Below the pieces are notes generated by a model. That model worked only from the letters and a program-made list of their open reading frames with translations. It made no database searches and had not been told where the DNA came from. The translations under genes and the position numbers were made by a program. Shown here in pieces: positions 51,406 to 60,790 of a stretch of 64,000 nt of DNA. Source of the DNA: Candidatus Diapherotrites archaeon (lineage in GTDB: Archaea > Iainarchaeota > Iainarchaeia > Iainarchaeales > 1-14-0-10-31-34); contig JBFMAK010000002.1 in NCBI GenBank assembly GCA_040755695.1, forward strand, positions 186,001-250,000, read 5' to 3'. The stretch's first letter is position 1. Every line of letters begins with the position of its first letter.

Positions 51406-52941
51406 ATGATTGTAGTGTTAGACTTTGGCTCTCAATACACCCACCTTATTGCAAGAAAAATAAGGGAGTTGGGCGTGAGAGCAGAAATAATGCCTTTCAG
51501 TTCCCCCATAAGAAGAATCCAACAAGCAAGCCCTGCTGGAATAATTCTCTCAGGCGGCCCGAAAAGCGTCAATGAAGCAAAATATTTGTACTGCAACAAA
51601 AAAATCTTCTATTTTGGGATTCCAATTCTAGGCATCTGCTACGGCCACCAGTTAATTGCAAAAGAATTCAAGGGCAAGGTCAGGAAAGGAAAAGCAAAAG
51701 AGTACGGCAGGGAAATAATTGAATTAAAAGAGGGAAAAATATTCAAAGGCCTTGCAAAAAAGCAGGTTGTATGGCTCTCACATGGAGATACAGTAATCAA
51801 AGTGCCAGAGGGCTTCAGTGCAATTGCCTCAACAGCAAACTGCCCTGTAAGCGCAATGTGCAATGAAAGCAAAAACATTTACAGCCTTCAATTCCACCCT
51901 GAAGTGCATCATACGCCCAACGGGAAAATCATCCTTAAAAATTTCGCTTTCAGGATATGCAAGGCAGGGAAAGACTGGAACCTTACAGGGATTGCAAAAA
52001 ATTTAATTGAAAAAACAAGAAAAGAGATTGGAAACAGGAAAGCATTGATTGCCGTCTCTGGAGGCGTTGACTCCCTTGTGGCAGCAACAATTGCAAACAA
52101 CGCAATAAAAGACAATTTGTTCTGCTTTTCTGTAGACAATGGTCTTCTAAGAAAAAACGAGGTTGAATACGTAAAAAACTTGTATGAAAAGAAGCTGAAA
52201 TTCAAGCACTTCTTTTTGGTTGACGCAGAAAAAGAATTCCTTGAAGCATTAAAAGGCGTTGAGGACCCTGAAGAGAAGAGAAAAATCATTGGAAGGAAAT
52301 TCATTGAAGTCTTTGAGAGAAAGGCGTTAGAATTAGAGAAAAGATTTGGGAAAATAGACTTCCTCATTCAAGGAACAATTTACCCTGACAGGATTGAGTC
52401 AGCTGTTGCCTCAAGGATTGCAGCAAAAATCAAAAGCCATCACAACCTGATGCTCCCAGAAAAAATGAAACTTACAGTATTTGAGCCGCTCAAAGAACTA
52501 TACAAGGACGAAGTAAGGGAAATAGGCTTGCAATTAAAAATCCCAAGAGAATTCCTGTTCAGGCACCCCTTTCCAGGCCCCGGCTTAGGAGTAAGAGTTT
52601 TAGGAGAAATAACAAAAGAGAAACTGGATTTGCTCAGGGAAGTTGACCACATATTCATTGAAGAATTAAAAAAGCAGAATTTGTATGACAAGATATGGCA
52701 GGCTTTTGCTGTCCTATTGCCAGCAAAAAGCGTTGGAGTAATGGGGGATGAAAGAACATACAATTACATTGTTTCCTTGAGGGCAGTGAATTCTGTTGAC
52801 GGCATGACAGCAGACTGGAGCAAAATCCCTTTAGATGCACTGGAAAAGATTTCCAGCAGGATAGTGAACGAAGTCAAAGGCGTGAACAGAGTTCTTTACG
52901 ATGTAACCCAAAAGCCTCCTGCAACAATAGAATACGAATAA
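51406..52941 (+). CDS. guaA: GMP synthase (glutamine-hydrolysing), fused form
   Basis: 511 residues from ATG 51406, 11 bases after the previous stop. Class I glutaminase domain: ILGICYGHQLIA with nucleophile Cys, and SLQFHPEVHHT. Then the PP-loop AVSGGVDSLVAA and the dimerisation domain (FPGPGLGVRVLGE, KPPATIEYE end). Many archaea have the two domains as separate genes; here they are one chain, the bacterial arrangement. Confidence 0.95.
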   Translation: MIVVLDFGSQYTHLIARKIRELGVRAEIMPFSSPIRRIQQASPAGIILSGGPKSVNEAKYLYCNKKIFYFGIPILGICYGHQLIAKEFKGKVRKGKAKEYGREIIELKEGKIFKGLAKKQVVWLSHGDTVIKVPEGFSAIASTANCPVSAMCNESKNIYSLQFHPEVHHTPNGKIILKNFAFRICKAGKDWNLTGIAKNLIEKTRKEIGNRKALIAVSGGVDSLVAATIANNAIKDNLFCFSVDNGLLRKNEVEYVKNLYEKKLKFKHFFLVDAEKEFLEALKGVEDPEEKRKIIGRKFIEVFERKALELEKRFGKIDFLIQGTIYPDRIESAVASRIAAKIKSHHNLMLPEKMKLTVFEPLKELYKDEVREIGLQLKIPREFLFRHPFPGPGLGVRVLGEITKEKLDLLREVDHIFIEELKKQNLYDKIWQAFAVLLPAKSVGVMGDERTYNYIVSLRAVNSVDGMTADWSKIPLDALEKISSRIVNEVKGVNRVLYDVTQKPPATIEYE

Positions 52942-52985
52942 ATTTATTAATAACCTAATCCCCTAATAATTTGAGGTGATTTCAA

Positions 52986-53273
52986 GTGCCAATAAAGAAG
53001 AGATTAAGCTTGAAAACGATGGGAAAAGCAATAGCTGGGATACATGACAAAATCACTTGGAATTCAAAAACAGGAGAATTTACTAAAACAGGAAAAGGCT
53101 TTCCTTTTTTGCGTGGTAATATTACTAAAACAAAAGTTTGGGATAAAGAGGGAGTAAGAAAATTATTTGGAATAGAGAAGAAAGGAAATGTGCGAACTAA
53201 TATTAAAAAAACAAAAGAATACGATAAATTTGGGAAATTGAAAAGAAAAACAAAAATAAAAGAGTATGATTAA
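52986..53273 (+). CDS. Small basic hypothetical protein
   Basis: 95 residues from GTG 52986, with GAGGTGAT at 52972-52979 as ribosome binding site. Lys/Gly/Thr-rich with short strand-like repeats (TWNSKTGEFTKTGKG, KTKEYDKFGKLKRKTKIKEYD). No family known. It stops one base before the LysRS stop on the other strand. Confidence 0.55.
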   Translation: MPIKKRLSLKTMGKAIAGIHDKITWNSKTGEFTKTGKGFPFLRGNITKTKVWDKEGVRKLFGIEKKGNVRTNIKKTKEYDKFGKLKRKTKIKEYD

Positions 53274-53274
53274 T

Positions 53275-54756
53275 TTATTTCTCTGGCCTCATGAAGGGGA
53301 ATAAGATTACGTCCCTTATTGAGGCAGAATTTGTTAAGAGCATTGTTAAACGATCAATTCCAAGCCCTAAGCCTGAGACTGGGGGCATGCCGTACTCTAG
53401 TGCGCGCAGGAAATCCAAATCCATTCTCTCAGCCTCAAAGTCTCCTCCTTTAAAGAAGTCTTCTGCTTTCCTCCAGTACTCTTTCAGCTTTTCAGGATTG
53501 TTTTCTTCAGAATAAGAAAGACCTAATTCTATGCCGTCAACTATTGGCTCAAAGGCTTCAGCGAGCCTTTCATTGCCCCTCTTTGTTTTTGCAAGGCCAA
53601 AAACCTCTTTAGGATAATCATAAATAATTGTCGGCTGAACCAACTGAGGCTGGACTTTTTCCTCGAAGATTTTCATTGCAGTTTCTCCGATGCCCTCAAA
53701 TTTTGCTGTTTCAATCCCGAGCGCTGAAGCTTTTTCTTTTGCTTCTTCCAGTGAATTGATTTTCTCCCAGTCAATTCCAGCATATTTTTTGACTGCTTCA
53801 GTGAAGGTAATTTTATTCCATGGGGCCTTCAATTCAATGCTTTTCCCTTCGTGCTCAATCCTCGTTTTGCCTAAAAGCTTTTTTGCAGTGAAAGAAATCA
53901 TTTCCTCGCATACCCTCATGTTTTCGGTATAATCAGCGAAAGCCCACATTGTTTCCATTTGCAGGAATTCAGGGTTGTGGGTTCTGTCAATTCCTTCGTT
54001 CCTGAAGTCTTTAGAGAACTCAAATATTTTTTCATAGCCTCCAACAATAAGCCTTTTTAGGTAGAGTTCATTTGAAATCCTCATGTAAACCTTAATCTTT
54101 AATTCGTTCAGCAGTGACTCAAAAGGCCTTGCCCTTGCGCCGCCGTAGATTGGCTGGAGTATTGGGGTTTCAACTTCAGTGTATCCTTCCTTATTCAGAA
54201 ATTCTCTTATTGATTGAACAATAAGGTTTCTTTTAATGAAGGTTTCTTTCACTTCCCTGTTCACGATAAGGTCGACATATCTCTGTCTGTACCTTAGCTC
54301 CTTGTCTTGGAGGCCATGCCATTTCTCTGGCAGAACCTCAATCGATTTTGTGAGCAGATTCAGTTTTTTTGCGAGTATTGTCAGCTCGCCTTTCTTTGTC
54401 TTGAATACTGTGCCTTCAATCCCAATTATGTCTCCTATATCCAGGTGCTTGAACAATTTCATTTCTTTTTCTGCTAGCACTCCTTCTCGAGCGCAGAACT
54501 GTATTTTTCCTTTTTCGTCTATAAGGTCTCCAAAAGCAAGTTTCCCAAAGCTTCTTAATGAAATAATTCTGCCTGCAATTTTGTAAGAGGGCTTCTTTAA
54601 TTCTTTTCCCGCCTTTATTGAGCCGTGCTTTTCATGCACTTCCGAGGTAAAAGAGTTTTTCTCGTATTCATACTCATAGGGATTGAAGCCTAATTCAATT
54701 ACTGCCTGAAGGTTTCTTTCCTTGCTTTTCCTTAAGTCGCTTATATTTTCCTGCAT
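53275..54756 (-). CDS. lysS: Lysyl-tRNA synthetase, class II
   Basis: 493 residues from ATG 54754-54756. N-terminal OB-fold (IAGRIISLRSFGKLAFGDL core), class II motif 2 FRNEGIDRTHNPEF and motif 3 GLGLGIDRLTMLL. It charges tRNA-Lys, whose gene lies at 44907. The class II enzyme occurs in bacteria, eukaryotes and part of the archaea; many euryarchaea use class I. Confidence 0.95.
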   Translation of the reverse strand: MQENISDLRKSKERNLQAVIELGFNPYEYEYEKNSFTSEVHEKHGSIKAGKELKKPSYKIAGRIISLRSFGKLAFGDLIDEKGKIQFCAREGVLAEKEMKLFKHLDIGDIIGIEGTVFKTKKGELTILAKKLNLLTKSIEVLPEKWHGLQDKELRYRQRYVDLIVNREVKETFIKRNLIVQSIREFLNKEGYTEVETPILQPIYGGARARPFESLLNELKIKVYMRISNELYLKRLIVGGYEKIFEFSKDFRNEGIDRTHNPEFLQMETMWAFADYTENMRVCEEMISFTAKKLLGKTRIEHEGKSIELKAPWNKITFTEAVKKYAGIDWEKINSLEEAKEKASALGIETAKFEGIGETAMKIFEEKVQPQLVQPTIIYDYPKEVFGLAKTKRGNERLAEAFEPIVDGIELGLSYSEENNPEKLKEYWRKAEDFFKGGDFEAERMDLDFLRALEYGMPPVSGLGLGIDRLTMLLTNSASIRDVILFPFMRPEK

Positions 54757-54788
54757 AAACAATATTATGGAAAAAAGAAATAAAAAGC

Positions 54789-55532
54789 TCAGCCTTCCTT
54801 GTACACTTCTTCCAATGGGTGGACCTTAATTCCTTTGGCTGTAATGGTTAAAGGATGCAAGTCCTCTGAATGCTTTGTGGCCCTAAGTTTTCTTATGTGC
54901 AATGTCCTGTTTGTGCCGCCCCCGCCAATTCCAGAATAATGCAATACTATTACTCCGTCCACAACGTATTCTTCTACCTCGTACCTGCCAAAGCGGTTTG
55001 CTCCTTCCTGCACTTCTGAAGTGAGCAGTGAGGTTACACCTATTCTCATCAGCATGTAACTTAATTTGAGTATTGCTTTTCTTACTTCGTTCTCGTCATT
55101 GAAATTGAATCCCAAAGCAGGAATGGAGTCTATTACAACCCTTTTTGCTCCAATCCTTTTTGTCACCCTCATTATCTCCAAAAGCAGTTTGTCCAAGTCA
55201 AAGCCTGTCATTGGAAGGCTGAATTCCTCTTCTGAGGGCATGCCTATCCTTGCAACGCTGCCGTCAATTATGTGAACTAAATTTTTTTCTTCTAACTTCC
55301 TTAAGTCCCAGCCGAACTGCATTACATCTTCCCTGATCAAATTAGGCCTTTCATCCATAGTAACGTAAATTCCAGGCTCATTATATTTTGCTGCGCCCTC
55401 GTGAATGAACTGCATGCAGAAAATTGTTTTTCCTGTGCCGCAGGCTCCAGTGACAAGAATTGTCCTCCCTTCAGGGAAGCCTCCGCCAATCAATTCATCT
55501 AGTCCTATTACCCCAGATTTGATCCTGTTCAT
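54789..55532 (-). CDS. KaiC-like RecA-superfamily ATPase
   Basis: 247 residues from ATG 55530-55532 (the upstream GTG is part of the GTGA ribosome binding site). Walker A GACGTGKT at residues 29-36, EPGIYVTMDERP after it, Walker B VVIDSIPAL and the C-terminal LHIRKLRATKHSEDLHP. It is more canonical than the KaiC at 906, to which it is clearly related (both share EPGIYxxxxE and DVMQFGWDLRKL/GVQFGWDIKKL). Signalling ATPase, partner unknown. Located just downstream of the RelA/SpoT gene on the same strand. Confidence 0.85.
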   Translation of the reverse strand: MNRIKSGVIGLDELIGGGFPEGRTILVTGACGTGKTIFCMQFIHEGAAKYNEPGIYVTMDERPNLIREDVMQFGWDLRKLEEKNLVHIIDGSVARIGMPSEEEFSLPMTGFDLDKLLLEIMRVTKRIGAKRVVIDSIPALGFNFNDENEVRKAILKLSYMLMRIGVTSLLTSEVQEGANRFGRYEVEEYVVDGVIVLHYSGIGGGGTNRTLHIRKLRATKHSEDLHPLTITAKGIKVHPLEEVYKEG

Positions 55533-55603
55533 TTTTTTCACTCTCTTGTTTTAATTTCAATGATAATATTATGCTCTTACATAATATAAATTTTGCTCTT
55601 TTT

Positions 55604-57496
55604 TCAGCTCCTTTTTATTTTTTTTACCCCTTTTATAGAGTAAATTTTTTGAATTAATTTCTCTGCATCTTTTGAATTCCTGAATATTATTTGAAAAGAG
55701 CATTCGATTTCATTGTTTGGCTCAGTGCTTGTGCTTGTTGAAATAATCTTTAACCCAAATTTTTTTATTGCATTCAATAAGTCAATCAAGAGGTCTGGCC
55801 TGTCAACTGCCCTTATCTTTATTTCTGACTGGCATTCCTTTTCTGGAACATAATTCCAGTCAATTTTTATTTCATTCATTTTTTTTCTTAATCCGGCAAC
55901 GTTAATGCAGTCTTTCTTATGCACGCTGATCTTTCTCTTTGTTGTCTGAAATGCGATTATCTCATTCCCAGGCAATGGATTACAGCACTTGCTTATCCTT
56001 ATTGCCTCAACCATTTTTTTGGGCAATTTTAATTCCTTTTTCTTTCTTTCAGCCAAAGGCTCAAGCTTGAGCAACTGCATTATCTTGCTTTTGGCTTTTT
56101 GTGTAACGCTGTAATTAAGCCAGTTCCTTTTTGCAGTAGGCTTCTTTGAGGCAATCACTTCCACAGTGTCCCCGTCCTGCAGCGTGTAATTCAATGGAAC
56201 AATTTTTTGGTTTACTTTTGCCCTCACAATCCTTTCCCCTAAACCTGAATGTATGGCGAAAGCAAAATCTATTGGGGTTGAATTCTTCGGGAGCTCCACA
56301 ACCTCTGATTTTGGGGTTAAAACAAAAACCTTGTCTGCCTCAAAGCCTAGCCTCATTGAATCCATTAATTCTTTTGCCCTGCCGCTAGAGTGCAGCCATT
56401 CCATCAACTGTCTTCCCCATACAAGCTTTCTATCGAAGTCCTTGTCTTTTGCTTCTTCCTTGTAAATCCAGTGGGATGGAGTGCCTTGTTCTGCCATTGA
56501 ATGCATTTCCCTTGTCCTTATCTGAACCTCAAAGACTTGCCCTCCATTATTTTTTACTATTGAATGGATTGACTGGTAGCCATTAGGCTTTGGCTTTGCA
56601 ATATAGTCATCAAAACTGTCAGGCAAAGGCTCAAAGGTTGAGTGAATTAATCCTAAGACGATATAGCAGTCTTTTATTGAATTGCAGATGATTCTTACTG
56701 CAAGCAGGTCATAGATTTCATCAAAGCTTTTTCCTTTTTTTGACATTTTCTGGTAGATGCTGTAAAAGCTTTTCACTCTGCCAATAATTGAAGCCCTAAT
56801 CCTTTGTTTTCTTAATTGTTCCTCTATTTCTTTTATTATGTTTTTCAGTTTCCTTTCTCTTGCAGGCCTTTTTTCCTTCACTAATTCTTTTATTTTATTG
56901 TAATTTTTTTTGTCCAATCCCTTAAAGCTTAAGTCTTCCAACTCCCATTTAATGTCAGTGAGCCCTAACTTATGGCAGATTGGAACATAAATGTTCTGGG
57001 TTTCTTTTGCTGCGTCTTCTCTTTCTTTTTCTTCCAGGTATTCAATTGAGCGCAGGCTATCAAGCCTGTCAGCAATCTTTATTATAAGCACCCTGATGTC
57101 TTTTGCTGTTGCAAGCACTAACTTGCTTAAGGTATTGTAATCAATTTTGTTTTTGTTTTTGTCAATAAGGGAATTGATTTTTGTGAATCCCTCAATAAGC
57201 TCTTCCAGCCCTGAACCGAATTCTCTTTGGAGTTCAGTTTGGTTCATTTTTCCTTTATAGATTACATTATGAAGGAGGGCAGCAGCAACTGATTCTTCGT
57301 ATAATCCTAATTCAGAGACAATAAAAGCAGTGTTAAGCAAATGCTGCGAGAAATCCTGCCCTGCAAGATTCTTTTCTCCAGCATAAAGCCTTTCAGCAAA
57401 ACCGTGGGCCTTCCTTATTATGGAGGCATCTGCCTTTGGCTTTAATTCAATTGTCTTGGAAATAATGTCATCAATAGAATACTGTTTGACTTCCAC
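55604..57496 (-). CDS. Long RelA/SpoT-type (p)ppGpp synthetase with decayed hydrolase domain
   Basis: 630 residues with the full bacterial layout: pseudo-HD domain (1-170), synthetase (~225-350: GRVKSFYSIYQKM, DLLAVRII, YIAKPKPNGYQS, EVQIRTREMHSMAEQG), TGS (~385-450), helical/cysteine region (RISKCCNPLPG), ACT (~560-630). The HD pair reads H76-N77 instead of HD, the ED pair is Y80-K81, and ADRLHN became ADRLDS (143-147). So hydrolysis is unlikely while synthesis looks intact. Such proteins are rare in archaea. Confidence 0.92.
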   Translation of the reverse strand: MEVKQYSIDDIISKTIELKPKADASIIRKAHGFAERLYAGEKNLAGQDFSQHLLNTAFIVSELGLYEESVAAALLHNVIYKGKMNQTELQREFGSGLEELIEGFTKINSLIDKNKNKIDYNTLSKLVLATAKDIRVLIIKIADRLDSLRSIEYLEEKEREDAAKETQNIYVPICHKLGLTDIKWELEDLSFKGLDKKNYNKIKELVKEKRPARERKLKNIIKEIEEQLRKQRIRASIIGRVKSFYSIYQKMSKKGKSFDEIYDLLAVRIICNSIKDCYIVLGLIHSTFEPLPDSFDDYIAKPKPNGYQSIHSIVKNNGGQVFEVQIRTREMHSMAEQGTPSHWIYKEEAKDKDFDRKLVWGRQLMEWLHSSGRAKELMDSMRLGFEADKVFVLTPKSEVVELPKNSTPIDFAFAIHSGLGERIVRAKVNQKIVPLNYTLQDGDTVEVIASKKPTAKRNWLNYSVTQKAKSKIMQLLKLEPLAERKKKELKLPKKMVEAIRISKCCNPLPGNEIIAFQTTKRKISVHKKDCINVAGLRKKMNEIKIDWNYVPEKECQSEIKIRAVDRPDLLIDLLNAIKKFGLKIISTSTSTEPNNEIECSFQIIFRNSKDAEKLIQKIYSIKGVKKIKRS

Positions 57497-57561
57497 TTAA
57501 CCCCTAATAAACTATTAATTGCAAATGATTTTAAGGCTTTTTACATTTAAAATTAAATCAA

Positions 57562-58230
57562 ATGAAACAACCAATTCTTTTCATAAACTTCAAAACCTAC
57601 CGAGAGGGCACTGGAAGCAAGGCATTAAAGCTTGCGGGGATTGCAGAAACCCAATCAAAAAAATTCAATAAAACAATTGTACTTGTCGCACAGACAGCAG
57701 ACATAAGGATGATTGCCTCAAAAGTCTCCCTGCCAGCATTTTCACAGCACACTGACCTAATCTCTTTTGGCGCCAGCACAGGATTCATTCTCCCCGAAGC
57801 AGTAAGAGAGGCAGGAGCAATTGGAACAGTATTGAATCACGCAGAACACAAGCTTTCGGACAAAGAGCTCAAGAAATGCATTGATAGAGCAAAAGAATCA
57901 GGGTTAATTGTAATGGCTTGCGCTGAAAGCATTTCAAGAGCAGAAAAGATTGCTTCAATGAATCCGGATTTAATTGCAATCGAGCCCCCCAAACTCATTG
58001 GGGGGAAGGTCTCTGTCTCCACAGCAAAGCCTTCTCTGATCACCAATTCAATTAAAGCTATTCATAAAATAAAAAAGATTCCAGTGATTGCAGGCGCAGG
58101 CATAAAGAAAAAAGAAGATGTAGAAAAAGCAATAGAATTGGGCTGCAAGGGCGTTTTTGTCTCTTCAGGCATAGTGAAAGCACCAAACCAGAAGACTGCA
58201 ATAAAAGAAATGCTTGAAGGAATGCAGTAA
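57562..58230 (+). CDS. tpiA: Triosephosphate isomerase, archaeal type
   Basis: 222 residues, the short archaeal form. Catalytic Lys in INFKTY (K11), His in LNHAEHKL, Glu in IAIEPPKLIGG, and phosphate loop GAGIKKKEDV. It interconverts DHAP and glyceraldehyde 3-phosphate. Confidence 0.95.
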   Translation: MKQPILFINFKTYREGTGSKALKLAGIAETQSKKFNKTIVLVAQTADIRMIASKVSLPAFSQHTDLISFGASTGFILPEAVREAGAIGTVLNHAEHKLSDKELKKCIDRAKESGLIVMACAESISRAEKIASMNPDLIAIEPPKLIGGKVSVSTAKPSLITNSIKAIHKIKKIPVIAGAGIKKKEDVEKAIELGCKGVFVSSGIVKAPNQKTAIKEMLEGMQ

Positions 58231-58256
58231 AACACAAATTTTTAAGGTTTTTTTAA

Positions 58257-59453
58257 ATGTACCAATTCAATTCAATTAAAGAAATTATTGGAGACTTGAA
58301 AAAAGGCAAAATGATAATACTTGTTGACGATAAAGACAGAGAAAATGAAGGAGACCTAATTTTTGCGTCCCAGCACAGTAACCCAGAAAAAATAAATTTC
58401 CTTGCAAGGCACTGCAGAGGCTTAATCTGCACCCCAATTACAAAAGAGAAGGCTGAAAAACTCAAACTAAAAAAAATGACCAAAGAAAGTACAAACAGGT
58501 TTGGAAGCAATTTCACTGTATCTGTTGATGCAAGAAAAGGCATTACCACAGGCATAAGTGCCTTTGACAGGAATAAGACAATAAAAGTTTTATGCAATTC
58601 AAGCAACCCAAAAGAATTGGTTGAACCCGGCCACATTTTCCCCTTGATTGCAGTTGAAGGGGGCACCCTCCAGAGGGCAGGCCATACAGAAGCAGCAATT
58701 GATTTAATGAGAGCAGCCGGCCTAAAGCCCTGTGCTGTAATCTGCGAGATAATGAAAGAAAACGGAGAGATGGCCAGAGTTCCAGAACTAATGGAATTCA
58801 AGGAAAAATTCGGCTTAAAAATAGGCACAATAAAAGACTTGATTGAATACAGAATGAGTTTCGAGAGCCTTGTAGAAAAAATAACTGAAGCCTTACTTCC
58901 AACAAAATTTGGTGAATTCAAGATAATTGCCTTCAAAGACAAAATTTATGGCGAGGAATATATTGCATTAATCAAAGGCAAAGTAAAGGGGAAAAAGAAT
59001 GTTTTGGTGAGAGCCCACAGCGGCTGCATTACTGGTGAAACATTCCATTCACTCAGATGCGACTGCGGCTTCCAATTAGACAATGCAATGAAAATGATTC
59101 AAAGAGAAGGTCTTGGTGTAATACTTTACATAGAGCACCACGAAGGCAGGGGAATTGGATTGCTCAACAAACTGAATGCTTACGCCCTGCAAGACAAAGG
59201 CCTTGACACAGTGGAAGCAAACAAAAAACTAGGATTCAAAGCAGACTTAAGAGAATACGGCTTTGGAGCTCAAGTGCTCTCAAAATTAGGTTTAAGTTCA
59301 ATAAGGCTTATCACCAACAACCCCCAAAAAATAATTGGCTTGGAAGGATACGGCCTTAAAGTAACACAAATAATTCCCTTGCGATCAAAACCAACAAAAT
59401 ACAACAGGAAATACCTTAAAACAAAAAAAGAAAAACTAGGCCACAAACTATAA
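58257..59453 (+). CDS. ribBA: RibBA: DHBP synthase / GTP cyclohydrolase II
   Basis: 398 residues in two domains. Rib[17 protein letters not shown] and [13 protein letters not shown]. Rib[22 protein letters not shown] (zinc Cys core C-x-C) and [16 protein letters not shown]. The two activities start both branches of riboflavin synthesis. Archaea generally use GTP cyclohydrolase III (ArfA), so a bacterial-type fusion here suggests gene transfer. FMN is needed by the UbiX and type 2 IPP isomerase in this window. Confidence 0.93.
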   Translation: MYQFNSIKEIIGDLKKGKMIILVDDKDRENEGDLIFASQHSNPEKINFLARHCRGLICTPITKEKAEKLKLKKMTKESTNRFGSNFTVSVDARKGITTGISAFDRNKTIKVLCNSSNPKELVEPGHIFPLIAVEGGTLQRAGHTEAAIDLMRAAGLKPCAVICEIMKENGEMARVPELMEFKEKFGLKIGTIKDLIEYRMSFESLVEKITEALLPTKFGEFKIIAFKDKIYGEEYIALIKGKVKGKKNVLVRAHSGCITGETFHSLRCDCGFQLDNAMKMIQREGLGVILYIEHHEGRGIGLLNKLNAYALQDKGLDTVEANKKLGFKADLREYGFGAQVLSKLGLSSIRLITNNPQKIIGLEGYGLKVTQIIPLRSKPTKYNRKYLKTKKEKLGHKL

Positions 59454-59469
59454 ACATTTTTTATGAAAT

Positions 59470-59862
59470 TCACTCGAATTTAATGAATTCAACTTTCAGG
59501 GAGAAGTTTTCTTTTGCTGTTCCCTCTACCAGAGTGCCCTGCCATAACTGGTTTCCTATCAAAACAGAAACATGAAGGTCTCCAATGCATACCTCTGGAC
59601 CCAAAGAGAATTTGCCTGAAGCCTTGCTTACAGGAATGCCCTTAAGATTTTTTGCTTTATATGAATTCTTCCAGAAACAGTTCATGAAACCCTCCTTTAT
59701 TATTCCATTGCACTCAATTACCTTGCACTGGTGAATCTTGTTTTCAAGGAGAGCCTGCTTTAAGGAAGAAAGAATGTCTTCTCCCTCGCTCAAGACAATA
59801 GTAAGGTGCTGTATTGAGCTCTTTTCTCTGAAGAATTGCGATTGAAGCTGTTCCCCCATCAT
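59470..59862 (-). CDS. PPC/DUF296-domain protein (second copy)
   Basis: 130 residues. GEDILSSLKQALLENKIHQCKVIEC matches the first half of the protein at 37761 (GDEILSGFKKALSENNVQKC; compare the shared core DxILxxxKxAL), and the rest follows the same strand order with IGDLHVSVLIGNQLWQGTLVEG. Diverged paralogue. Role unknown. Confidence 0.75.
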   Translation of the reverse strand: MMGEQLQSQFFREKSSIQHLTIVLSEGEDILSSLKQALLENKIHQCKVIECNGIIKEGFMNCFWKNSYKAKNLKGIPVSKASGKFSLGPEVCIGDLHVSVLIGNQLWQGTLVEGTAKENFSLKVEFIKFE

Positions 59863-59963
59863 AAAGGAAGCCTTAGTGCAATTAATATAACAAAAAATAA
59901 TTTAAAATGATGTCAGAAAAATAAAAAAAAGAAATAGAAAAATAAAAAATTAAATTAAAATTA

Positions 59964-60006
59964 TTTCAAAGTAAGCTTTGAAAAATTTCAAGCAAAGCTT
60001 GAAATT
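59964..60006 (-). terminator. Two tandem hairpins at the end of the 60005 gene
   Basis: TTTCAAAG(TAAG)CTTTGAAA at 59964-59983 and AATTTCAAGC(AAA)GCTTGAAATT at 59984-60006 are perfect stems of 8 and 10 base pairs, the second overlapping the stop codon of the gene. On the minus strand a T-rich tract follows (59910-59960). Terminator or RNA 3'-end stabiliser. Confidence 0.65.
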
Positions 60007-60358
60007 ACTTCACTGAAGCAATTTTCTTTATTGCAAGCAATGAAACAATTACTGCTGCTGGAGCCACGAAAACGCCGATGTATGAAAGTATCTGTGCTAT
60101 TATTATGCCAATCTTAGGGATGTACTGCCAGCCGATAGCGCTTGTAGCCATCAAAGCAATTGTTGCCACAAGGAATGTGACTGTCTCTTTCTCTGTAATG
60201 TTAAGCAGGCCAACTATTATTCCCAGAATGACAAGCACTATGACAATCCAGTAGCCTATATCTGCGCCGAACGGAAAAAAGTAGCCACCTATCCCTGCCA
60301 GAACTGCAATTATTACTCCTAAAATGAATGCATAGCTTCCTATCTCTTGCAAATCCAT
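60005..60358 (-). CDS. Small four-helix membrane protein
   Basis: 117 residues with four hydrophobic segments (AFILGVIIAVLAGIGGYF, WIVIVLVILGIIVGLL, FLVATIALMATSAIG, LSYIGVFVAPAAVIVSLLAI), an archaeal-type conserved hypothetical with NITEKE in a loop. The order suggests a compact membrane bundle. Function unknown. Confidence 0.68.
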   Translation of the reverse strand: MDLQEIGSYAFILGVIIAVLAGIGGYFFPFGADIGYWIVIVLVILGIIVGLLNITEKETVTFLVATIALMATSAIGWQYIPKIGIIIAQILSYIGVFVAPAAVIVSLLAIKKIASVK

Positions 60359-60492
60359 TAGCTTTTCCCCCCTTTAATTTTAATCTAAAAATAACAAAAA
60401 ACATTAAGTAGTAAGAGCAAACTGAATTTAATGTTTTGCCTTTTCCTTTCACCAATCAACGAACTTTCCTGTTTAATTCAGGCTTAAAAAAA

Positions 60493-60767
60493 GTGTGGGC
60501 TGCCTGGAATCGAATCGGCTGATAGCTTTAAAGCTTTCTTGCTTTTTTCTTGCTTCCGTTAACCCAAAAGCATTAAATTATAAAGCCACCGTTGCTTTCT
60601 TCCAAACCTGGCGGGTTCACTCCATACTTTAATCTCATGGGGCAGAAGGTCATGGATTAAAACAAGGGCTTAAAGCTTGAGCGCAATCCTCAGCCAAGCT
60701 TTTAGATCCCTGCATGAAGCGGATTTCAGGCTACAGAGGACCGCTGACCCTCCAATCTAGCCCACAA
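60493..60767 (-). ncRNA. Signal recognition particle 7S RNA
   Basis: About 275 bases on the minus strand. The 5' end TTGTGGGCTAG pairs with the 3' GCCCACAC. The 5' domain has the archaeal pattern with GTCCTCTGTAGCCTGAAATCCGC (cf. CCCCTGTAACCGGAAACCGCC), and a central GAACC...CCAGG...GGAAG...AGCA series is the SRP54-binding helix 8. No protein frame. Ends are set by the pairing and uncertain by a few bases. Confidence 0.9.
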
Positions 60768-60790
60768 AAAATTATTGAATGAAAGGCTTT

